The notes beneath the pieces are model-generated. The model saw only the letters and a program-made list of their open reading frames with translations, did not search any database and was not told the DNA's origin. Positions 5,939 to 11,835 of a stretch of DNA of 11,835 bases are shown one piece after another. Both the position numbers and the translations under genes were made by a program. Position 1 is the first letter of the stretch; each line of letters starts with the position of its first letter. The stretch is from Phycisphaerales bacterium UBA4658 (GTDB lineage Bacteria > Planctomycetota > Phycisphaerae > Phycisphaerales > UBA1924): positions 11,639 through 23,473 of the forward strand of contig DHLW01000050.1 in assembly GCA_002405485.1 (NCBI GenBank), in the 5' to 3' direction.

Positions 5939-8686
5939 TTACGGGCAGCCGGCGAACCACAGGTTGAGGTATTCGAAGAGATCCGCCGCGGAGAGCGTGC
6001 CGTCGCGATCGGTGTCGGCCTGGCACGTTGAGTCCGTCTGTCCGGGGTTTGAGTTGACTCCGGGGAGCTCGGCGTCCTTGATCACGATGCGCATCGCCAG
6101 TTCGCGCGACGCGGAGGACCACTCCGTTGCGCCGACCGGGCGGATGCTGGGCCGCTGCAGAGAGGAACAGGCCGAATCGCACCTGTGCGCGAAGGCAAAG
6201 AGCGCGGTTCCGCCGATGTTCCCGCCGTTGGACACGCCTGCCGAGAGCCAGTAGTTCGTGCCCTGGCGGAGCGTCCAGCCGGTCGCCGTGAATCGCAGCA
6301 GATACCCGATCAGCACCGCGTTGCCGCGGGTGACTGAGTGGCCGAGGGGGATGACGATCGGGCTTTCTGCTCGACGTGGCAGACCGGTGGGCTTGCCGCA
6401 GTCGTTCTCGAAGAGCTCGAGGAACCCGCCGAGCGGCGAGCAGTTCGTCCAGACCCAGACATCGATGAAGCAGACGTCCGCTTCGATGCACGGCGGGACG
6501 AGGAAGTCGTCGGCGGCGCGAGGCGGCGAGGCGGCGCCGTTGTCGAGCGAGAGCAGGCCATCCTTGCTGGACTGGCGAACGTCGGCGGAGCCGGTGAACC
6601 AGAGTTGCTTGCAGAACTCGCCGCGGATCGTGAACGACATGTCTCGGCAGCCGATGCAGCAGTCGTCGGCTCGCGTCCAGGGGCCGGTCAGGGTCGGATA
6701 GGGATACCCGGGCGTGCTGCCGGAGCGTTTGGCGAATCGAACGCCCTTGACGGGTTCATCGGTGGAGATCCAGGACGACAGGTCGGATGTCACGTTGTCG
6801 GTGAGCCCGACGATGCTGACCCAGTACGTCTTGCCGCCCTCGAGCCAGATCGAGCGATCGGTGAGGTCAAAGTCGTACTCCACGATCACAGCGGTTCCCG
6901 AGGGGGTCTCGCTGACCACCGTGGAGTTGTCGACGGAGATGAAGGGCGTGGTGGCGGGTGCGCCGTTGCAATCCTCGAAGATCTGCAGCCGGGCCTTTCG
7001 CAGCCCGCTGGTCGAGGTGGTGAGCATGGGCGCCGAGAAACCGTCGATGCGTGCGAACTGGCCTGTGGGGATGGAGAAATCATCGGCGACCTGCTGGCCG
7101 AAGGGGAGCGACCCGCCAAGGTGCGATGCCTGGCCGTCGAGATCGGTCGCGATGCCTCCGTTGCTCCAGATGCCGCACCGCTGCACGAAGCCCTCGAACT
7201 GCCGAGCGCGGAGGGCTCCGGAGAGGCCGGCGGAGTCGAACGAGCCCGAGCGGGTGGAGTTGAAGATGACCAGATTGCGGACCTCGTAGGGACCGTCAAG
7301 TCCGGCGGCGCCGATGGCGTTGCCGTCGAAGCTGAGCTGAATGGTGTTCACGCCGGCGACGAAGGACCGGCCCGTGCTGGAGTCCAGGTCGAGTTCGGTC
7401 CCGTTGGGGGCGACCAGCCGAGCGGAGAAGGAGTAGATCCCGGCGAACGCCGAGTCGACGGGGATGTCGACGTCGAGGCGGTCGAATCGGCCGTTGGCGT
7501 TGGTATCGACGCCGGTGAAGACGGCGGGCCCGGCAAGGAGGAACGGGTCGCGCTGGAGCTGGTTGAGGCGATAGGCGGCGGTTTGGCCGAGGTTGAAGCG
7601 CTCGTCGGCCAGGAAGACGCCAGTCAGCGAGATGAACTCAACGCCGACGCGGGCGACGGTCCATGGGCCATCCTCGTTGAGGATTCGGCGGAGATCTTCG
7701 GCTCGGAAGTCAATGGAGGGGTTCCGCTGACCGACCGCGAGGGTCTCGGTCGCCACTTCGGAGATCTCCGCGCCCGACGCCGATCGCAGCGTCACGGCGA
7801 CGGAATAGTCTCCGGCCACGGCGACGTCCAGTCTCGGACGGATTCGCACCAGGTCAAACAGCCCGTCGGCGTTGAGGTCGACGCCGCTGTCGGTGAACGT
7901 CCCAGCCAGCGTCGCCACAACTGGGTTGACCTGGAAGGTGGCTGAGACGGTCCGACCGAAGGCTCGGCCGTCCTGCCTCGTGCCGCTGATCTGCGCTTGC
8001 ACGAAGTACTGACCGGCCGCAAGACCGCTGAAGGTCGAAGTGACGAGTCCATCTCCGGCGAGAGCATCGGCGCCCAGGCCGTCGTCACTGAACGTGATGG
8101 CGGCGGGTGTGGATGCAACATCGAGCCGGATGATCTGGCCGGTCACCGTGGTGTTGGGCAGCACGACGATGTTCTCAACCGAGAGCGCGCTCAAGCCGAA
8201 GACGGTTCCGGCGGTGTACTGCTCTCCGCCCCCGATGATCCCGCAGCGCACGGGCGAGGATTGATTGACATAGACGACGACCGCACGATCCGACGCCAGG
8301 GGAACGGTCTCAAAGATGCGATAGGTCCAGATGCCGGGCTGACCGGTGCGGATCTCGAACTGGTGCTCGGTGCCTGTGCCCCCGACGCCGGAGACCGACT
8401 GCACAAGGGCGATCAGGTCGTTCCGCGGAATGGTCGAGGAGAGCGTCTGTCCCCCCGGTGAGGTCAGTTCGACCTGAAAGCTGTTCGACGGGCTGCCGAA
8501 CAGCAGGAAGGCCTGACTCGGTTCGTCAAGGACGATCGAGCCGGTGATCTGCGTCTGCGCGGGCGTGAGGAACTCGGTGCGGGAGGATGCGGTGGTCAGT
8601 TGGACCGTGCCCGTGCCCTGGGCCGAAGCGGGCTGAGCGAGCGCCGCGACGGCAAGGCACATGGCAAGAAGCAGCAGAGTGCGCAT
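5939..8686 (-). CDS. Large exported multidomain protein with duplicated modules and a C-terminal dockerin-like EF-hand
   Basis: The predicted protein has 915 residues. A signal peptide (MRTLLLLAMCLAVAALAQPASA) is cleaved near residue 22-23. The middle resembles 'choice-of-anchor X' type proteins: a DDGLGADALAGDG motif near 200-212, then two Asp/Asn-rich calcium-loop-like repeats about 124 residues apart, GVDLNADGLFD at 268 and GVDTNANGRFD at 392. The second half contains two copies of a roughly 190-residue beta-rich module, each opening with ADDF (D535-F537 and D726-F728) and later carrying a YW motif (TYWVSI, NYWLSA). The last 28 residues hold one EF-hand-like loop, DTDRDGTLSAAD (891-902), and end in AGCP, as in the half-dockerin tails of planctomycete surface proteins. 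It is probably a calcium-stabilised surface or secreted protein, perhaps binding or adhesive; no catalytic site was recognised. It lies 34 bases after the lipase gene and is likely co-transcribed with it. No strong Shine-Dalgarno precedes the ATG. Confidence 0.85.
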   Translation of the reverse strand: MRTLLLLAMCLAVAALAQPASAQGTGTVQLTTASSRTEFLTPAQTQITGSIVLDEPSQAFLLFGSPSNSFQVELTSPGGQTLSSTIPRNDLIALVQSVSGVGGTGTEHQFEIRTGQPGIWTYRIFETVPLASDRAVVVYVNQSSPVRCGIIGGGEQYTAGTVFGLSALSVENIVVLPNTTVTGQIIRLDVASTPAAITFSDDGLGADALAGDGLVTSTFSGLAAGQYFVQAQISGTRQDGRAFGRTVSATFQVNPVVATLAGTFTDSGVDLNADGLFDLVRIRPRLDVAVAGDYSVAVTLRSASGAEISEVATETLAVGQRNPSIDFRAEDLRRILNEDGPWTVARVGVEFISLTGVFLADERFNLGQTAAYRLNQLQRDPFLLAGPAVFTGVDTNANGRFDRLDVDIPVDSAFAGIYSFSARLVAPNGTELDLDSSTGRSFVAGVNTIQLSFDGNAIGAAGLDGPYEVRNLVIFNSTRSGSFDSAGLSGALRARQFEGFVQRCGIWSNGGIATDLDGQASHLGGSLPFGQQVADDFSIPTGQFARIDGFSAPMLTTSTSGLRKARLQIFEDCNGAPATTPFISVDNSTVVSETPSGTAVIVEYDFDLTDRSIWLEGGKTYWVSIVGLTDNVTSDLSSWISTDEPVKGVRFAKRSGSTPGYPYPTLTGPWTRADDCCIGCRDMSFTIRGEFCKQLWFTGSADVRQSSKDGLLSLDNGAASPPRAADDFLVPPCIEADVCFIDVWVWTNCSPLGGFLELFENDCGKPTGLPRRAESPIVIPLGHSVTRGNAVLIGYLLRFTATGWTLRQGTNYWLSAGVSNGGNIGGTALFAFAHRCDSACSSLQRPSIRPVGATEWSSASRELAMRIVIKDAELPGVNSNPGQTDSTCQADTDRDGTLSAADLFEYLNLWFAGCP

Positions 8687-8720
8687 GGGTTGTCTCTATT
8701 GGTCAGGAGGACCGGTCGTC

Positions 8721-10325
8721 TTAGCGGATGGGGAAGTCGGCGCGGATGCGGCTGAGAATTCCGGAGAGCACGGTGCGGCTGTTCTTGATCGAGCCGTGGT
8801 TGAGATCCAGCGGTCCGGTGTGGGAGATCTGTCCCGGCAGCCGAGCGCTGTCGGTGGTGACGGACAGGTCGTTGAGCTTTGGTGCGGCGTTCACGTTCCC
8901 GGTGATCTGCGTTGAGCGGACGAGCACCGGAATCGCCGATGGTGGAATGATGACCAGCGTCGTCGTCGTGGTGGTGCTGACGCTGGAAGTGTCTCGAAGG
9001 ACCCGGTACATGTTCGTGGCGACGGCGTTCTCATCGAAAGGCAGAATCGGAATGTCCGGGATGAGCTGCGCCCGCTCCGAGTCGTTGATCGAGCCATCGT
9101 TGTTGGTGTCGGCATCCGCGCTGTATGTGTAGAGCTTGACACGGGCCGGCGCAGGTGTCGTTCGATTTCGCGCGGCACACACCGATGTCTGCAAGTCATC
9201 GACGCCGGGACGCTCAGGAACGGCGTTCACCAACTCGCCCACAAAGTTCATGAAGCCGCTTGAGTTCCGGATGAAGTCGTTGATCTGGCTGTCTCGCGAC
9301 GAGGCATAGCCGCCGCTGTCGGCAGCGACGATGATGTCCGCATGCACCGATCCCCAGTGTGGGGTGCTCAGCGTGTAGAGCGAGAGCACCTTGGGATCAG
9401 TCGGTCGGCTGTTCAGGTGGATAAATCGCCGCGTGTCAAGTCCCCCCTTGCTGTGGCAGATGAGGTGATAGCTCTGTGTCCCGAGCTGTGCGGAGATTCC
9501 CTGAAGCCGTTCCTTGAGCAACGTCGAGTTGCCCTTGCTGGTCGTGAAGGGCAGGAATCCGGGCGAGTCATCCACTCGGGCATTTCTTCCAAGCTCGACG
9601 GTGATGTATGGGAACCCGGAGTCGCGCAGTTCTGGACTGTTGACCCAATCGTTCCAGGTCGAACGGTTCGCATTGATCCCATGCACCAGAACGATCGGCG
9701 CCGCCGCCTTGAGCTCCAGTTCGATCCACGCGATCGCCGTGCACCAGCACTCGCACACGCCCACGTTGGCCGTGTCGATGTCGAGCCGGATCTCGTTCAT
9801 CCGCGGCACGAGCGTCGAGCCGGGCTGGGCCGCGTCCGGGAACTTCAGCTTCTCGATCGGCACCTCGAACTCCTGGAGGATCCACGTGCCGTCCTGACCG
9901 GTGAGATTCCGGATGAACTCGCCGTTCACATAGAGCTTGTCGACTTCCGGCGACTGTCCGTTGCTCGTGCTCGCGGAGGAGTCCACGTCGAAGGCCGGCA
10001 GGCGGACTTTGGCCTTGGCGGCGATCACGCCCTTGCGGACGAGTTCCGCGGCGTTCTGCAGGCGTCCCTGCGAATCGACCGGACCGTAGTACCGGTTGAT
10101 CGGCAGATTGATGACCAGCGGCCCGCCGCTGCGAAACGTGCAGCCGGTGTCCAGGCCGGGACCGGTCCGCACCACGAACAGCGTGTCGCTGGGCTCGCGC
10201 GGCTGGATCGGCGAGCCGCCGCGTGGCCGAAACGGAACCTCGGCGTCGGTCTGCGCCCAAGCATTCCCGCCAAAGAGTGTTCCGAGCGCGCACGCCAACC
10301 ACAGCCAACGGTTCAGATGGTTCAT
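8721..10325 (-). CDS. Exported alpha/beta-hydrolase, triacylglycerol-lipase-like, with EF-hand loop
   Basis: The predicted protein has 534 residues. The N-terminus is a signal peptide (NRWLWLACALGTLFGGNAWA, cleaved near residue 24). Residues about 60-205 look like a beta-sandwich domain (VDKLYVNGEFIRNLTG) with cysteines CECWC (191-195). The hydrolase domain starts PIVLVHGINANRSTW (210-224), the oxyanion-hole region of lipases. The nucleophile is S292 in CHSKGG, a variant of G-x-S-x-G with Cys in place of the first Gly. STPHWGS (320-326) is typical of lipases, and the catalytic His is probably H510 in DLNHGSI; the acidic member is not certain. A canonical EF-hand loop, DTNNDGSINDSE (406-417), indicates calcium binding. 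It should hydrolyse esters outside the cytoplasm. The ATG at 10325 has GAGGA five bases upstream and begins the signal peptide; the frame is open further, to 10421, but that part is not signal-like. It is the first gene of a probable two-gene operon. Confidence 0.85.
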   Translation of the reverse strand: MNHLNRWLWLACALGTLFGGNAWAQTDAEVPFRPRGGSPIQPREPSDTLFVVRTGPGLDTGCTFRSGGPLVINLPINRYYGPVDSQGRLQNAAELVRKGVIAAKAKVRLPAFDVDSSASTSNGQSPEVDKLYVNGEFIRNLTGQDGTWILQEFEVPIEKLKFPDAAQPGSTLVPRMNEIRLDIDTANVGVCECWCTAIAWIELELKAAAPIVLVHGINANRSTWNDWVNSPELRDSGFPYITVELGRNARVDDSPGFLPFTTSKGNSTLLKERLQGISAQLGTQSYHLICHSKGGLDTRRFIHLNSRPTDPKVLSLYTLSTPHWGSVHADIIVAADSGGYASSRDSQINDFIRNSSGFMNFVGELVNAVPERPGVDDLQTSVCAARNRTTPAPARVKLYTYSADADTNNDGSINDSERAQLIPDIPILPFDENAVATNMYRVLRDTSSVSTTTTTTLVIIPPSAIPVLVRSTQITGNVNAAPKLNDLSVTTDSARLPGQISHTGPLDLNHGSIKNSRTVLSGILSRIRADFPIR

Positions 10326-10330
10326 TCGCG

Positions 10331-10335
10331 TCCTC
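10331..10335 (-). promoter_or_regulatory. Shine-Dalgarno GAGGA deciding the lipase start
   Basis: Read on the minus strand, GAGGA stands five bases before the ATG at 10325. It fixes the start directly at the signal peptide rather than at upstream in-frame ATG codons. Confidence 0.65.
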
Positions 10336-10419
10336 GCGGTATGAGCGGCTCTGTGTCGTACCCCCACGCGCACGTCAATCATGGAGCCCGTCGTGCGAGT
10401 GGCTATCGAGTTCGCGATC

Positions 10420-10448
10420 AACCTACAAGTTCAGAGATGACGTGTCAA
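10420..10448 (-). promoter_or_regulatory. Sigma-70-like promoter for the lipase operon
   Basis: On the minus strand a perfect TTGACA (10448-10443) is followed, after exactly 17 bases, by TAGGTT (10425-10420). The latter keeps the first T, the A and the final T of the -10 consensus. Transcription would start near 10413, leaving an untranslated leader of about 88 bases before the ATG at 10325. The stretch is less GC-rich than the surrounding coding DNA. The -35 and spacing are strong; the -10 is only fair. Confidence 0.5.
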
Positions 10449-10572
10449 GGTCATGACGCCGATTTCATCCGTCGCTCACGAGCAGGTCTGGCGTTCGGCC
10501 GCGGTGTGCGTGAGCGAAGAGTGTGTGTAAGTACGGCCAGATGCGCGAACTAGCAACATCGCTGCGCAGGAC

Positions 10573-10620
10573 ATTGACATCATCCCCCGTAAAAAAAGTT
10601 TGTTGTTGTCAATGGGATGA
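10573..10620. repeat. Interleaved inverted heptamers (A-B-A'-B' order)
   Basis: ATTGACA (10573-10579) is directly followed by TCATCCC (10580-10586). Twenty bases later TGTCAAT (10607-10613) is directly followed by GGGATGA (10614-10620). Each heptamer is the exact reverse complement of its counterpart, but the order is A-B-A'-B'. The pairings therefore cross: either an H-type pseudoknot or two mutually exclusive hairpins with 27-base loops. The spacer carries a run of seven A. The function is unknown. Confidence 0.6.
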
Positions 10621-10702
10621 TCATCGTGCGTCCGCATGCACAGGACCGGCCCCGCCGTGGCCGAGCACCGGTGGTGCAGGAGACTCCGCGGCACATCCCG
10701 AT

Positions 10703-11758
10703 TCACAGCGAGCGCACGACCAGCAGCGCGGCGACGCTGATCGCGATCCACAGCACAACGGCCAGGACCATGGCCCGCCATCCCACGGCTCGGATCGCCT
10801 TCACCGAGAGGTTGCAGCCGATCAGAAAGAGCGCCACCGTCATCATCTTGTCCTTGGCAAACTTCCCGGCGATCTCGGCAACCTCGTGAAGCTGCGGCAG
10901 GAGCGTCCCCAGCACCGCGGCGGCGACGAACCAGAGGACGAACCAGGGGATCGGGATTCCTCCGCGCGCCCGAGGACGATCGGCGGCGGGCGACTGCGCG
11001 TCGCGAGCGAGCCGAGCGAACCACCACCCACACACCAGCACCACGGGCGCGATCCACAGCGTCCGCGTGAGCTTGACCGCCGTGGCGGTTTCGGTCGCCA
11101 GTCGCGGGTGATCCGGATCGGCGAGCTTTCGATCAAACTGCGACGCCGCGCCGACGACATTGGCGACGTCGTGAATCGCGATCGCGGCCCACGTGCCGAA
11201 CTGCTCCTGAGACAGGTGCAGGAGATCGCCGAGCACGGGAAAGACGTAGATGGCGATGGCGTTGAGCAGGAAGACCGCGCCCATGGCGACGGCGATCTGG
11301 GCCTCGGTGGCGCCGATGACGCCGGCGGTCGCCGCAATCGCCGAACCCCCGCAGATCGCCGTCCCCGAACTCAGGAGCGTGGTGATGGTGCGATCGGTCC
11401 GGAGCCATCGCCCAAGCGCGGCCCCGAGCAAAAATGTCCCGACGATTGTTCCCGCGGCCAAGACGAACCCGAGCGCGCCCGCGTCGGCGACCTGACGCAG
11501 GTCCATCCCCAGCCCCAGGAGGACAATGGCCGACTGAATCAGGTACTTTGCGCCCTTGGACGCAATCGTCGATCGCACCGACAGGCCGAGCGTCGCCAGC
11601 AGCATGCCCGCGGCGAGTGCGAGCGGCGGCGTGACGCCGGGCAGCAGGCAGCCCGCCGCCGCCGCGAGCATGATCCATCCGCGCACATGTTGTCCGTCGC
11701 CCATGGGAAGGGGGAGCCAGGCGCGAGCGGAGCGTGGGTTCTGGGATGCCAATGCCAC
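10703..11758 (-). CDS. YeiH / UPF0324 family integral membrane protein (putative sulfate exporter family)
   Basis: The predicted protein has 351 residues from GTG at 11758, or 333 from the ATG at 11704. It is very hydrophobic, with roughly ten membrane segments. Family landmarks (numbered from the GTG start) are SSGTAICGGSAIAATAGVI at 130-148, matching the conserved 'GSSICG' segment, and AIHDVANVVGAASQF around 194-208, matching 'HEVAQVV'. GKFAKDKMMTVALFLIGCNLS near the C-terminus also fits. Annotation pipelines call this family putative sulfate exporters on limited evidence, so the transported substrate is uncertain. Neither start has a Shine-Dalgarno. The GTG is preferred because a TACACT hexamer (11772-11767, minus strand) stands eight bases upstream, compatible with a leaderless mRNA; the ATG loses no membrane segment and remains possible. 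Nothing in the neighbouring genes points to sulfur metabolism. Confidence 0.82.
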   Translation of the reverse strand: MALASQNPRSARAWLPLPMGDGQHVRGWIMLAAAAGCLLPGVTPPLALAAGMLLATLGLSVRSTIASKGAKYLIQSAIVLLGLGMDLRQVADAGALGFVLAAGTIVGTFLLGAALGRWLRTDRTITTLLSSGTAICGGSAIAATAGVIGATEAQIAVAMGAVFLLNAIAIYVFPVLGDLLHLSQEQFGTWAAIAIHDVANVVGAASQFDRKLADPDHPRLATETATAVKLTRTLWIAPVVLVCGWWFARLARDAQSPAADRPRARGGIPIPWFVLWFVAAAVLGTLLPQLHEVAEIAGKFAKDKMMTVALFLIGCNLSVKAIRAVGWRAMVLAVVLWIAISVAALLVVRSL

Positions 11759-11772
11759 GTGGTGGCAGTGTA
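11753..11772 (-). promoter_or_regulatory. Start-site palindrome and -10-like box of the YeiH-family gene
   Basis: TGCCAC-GTG-GTGGCA (11753-11767) is a perfect inverted repeat with 6-base arms and a 3-base centre. It overlaps the GTG start codon and touches TACACT (11772-11767, minus strand), a TANNNT-type -10 candidate. The palindrome could be an operator or simply coincidence. No convincing -35 was seen. Confidence 0.35.
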
Positions 11773-11835
11773 GATCCGGTCGGCGCGGTGCTGAGCGCTC
11801 GTGGGGATCGCCCTCGCCGGGAAGCGGGGGGGGCC

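Larger units (their letters stand above)
10326..10702. other. 377-base intergenic stretch, promoter and structured DNA, no gene seen
   Basis: It lies between the end of the YeiH-family gene (10703) and the start of the lipase gene (10325), both on the minus strand. It contains the lipase promoter, the interleaved heptamers at 10573-10620, a seven-T run on the minus strand (10597-10591), and two small hairpins just past the YeiH stop: GCACC/GGTGC at 10665-10677 and CGGCC/GGCCG at 10647-10663. The hairpins may contribute to termination, but the T-run is about 50 bases further on. Open frames crossing this region on either strand have no recognisable protein features. Confidence 0.5.

Noticed and set aside
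6338..7945. A 535-residue open frame on the plus strand
   Set aside because: It is the antisense shadow of the 915-residue exported protein, with Asp/Glu/Gly-rich composition, no domains, no signal peptide and no ribosome-binding site.
9342..10553. A 403-residue open frame on the plus strand
   Set aside because: It lies antisense to the lipase and its signal peptide and shows no recognisable protein features.
10574..10602. A plus-strand promoter using the TTGACA at 10574-10579
   Set aside because: No -10-like hexamer occurs at a suitable distance, and no plus-strand gene follows.
10476..11057. A 193-residue minus-strand open frame crossing the intergenic region
   Set aside because: Most of it is an out-of-frame overlap of the YeiH-family gene, and its intergenic part has no domain or start signal.
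10523..11773. A 416-residue open frame on the plus strand
   Set aside because: It is antisense to the YeiH-family membrane protein. Its extremely charged, Arg/Asp/Gln-rich translation is what a hydrophobic gene gives on its complement.

Overview
The window is GC-rich, densely coding DNA, most likely from the chromosome of a planctomycete close to Phycisphaerae. That placement is inferred from three things seen here: a PEP-CTERM-type tail of the 'PTPGSAALLGLG...RRRR' kind on the first protein, a single dockerin-like EF-hand ending in 'GCP' on a large secreted protein, and that protein's modular 'choice-of-anchor' style architecture. No rRNA, tRNA, CRISPR array, insertion sequence or phage gene was seen.

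Layout. (1) Positions 1-282 hold the 3' end of a secreted, surface-sorted protein, followed by a 10-bp hairpin that probably ends transcription from both sides. (2) Positions 361-3752 hold a divergent metabolic cluster. An ATP-grasp ligase-like gene runs left; a FAD-dependent oxidoreductase and an aldo/keto reductase, overlapping by 34 bases, run right. Only 27 bases separate the two divergent start codons, and that gap carries two mirrored TANNNT hexamers compatible with nearly leaderless mRNAs. (3) A 405-base non-coding leader precedes a membrane family-2 glycosyltransferase (4158-5303) and a small uncharacterised three-helix membrane protein (5393-5929). (4) On the minus strand, 10325-5939 is a probable two-gene operon for exported proteins: an alpha/beta-hydrolase lipase with a canonical EF-hand loop, then a 915-residue multidomain protein with internal duplications and the dockerin-like tail. 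A good -35 box with a 17-base spacer lies upstream. (5) A 377-base non-coding stretch contains an unusual pair of interleaved inverted heptamers. (6) A minus-strand YeiH/UPF0324-family membrane protein fills the right end.

How the genes may work together. The ATP-grasp, FAD oxidoreductase and aldo/keto reductase look like three enzymes of one unassigned small-molecule pathway. The glycosyltransferase and its small membrane partner suggest extracellular polysaccharide synthesis. The lipase and dockerin-tailed protein are both exported and probably co-transcribed, so they may form a surface degradative or adhesive pair. Apart from the family assignments, these functional links are inference from gene order. 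There is no clear defence system or mobile island. The best candidates for something undescribed are the three-enzyme cluster with its shared mini-promoter, the lipase/dockerin pair, and the interleaved repeat near 10573-10620.
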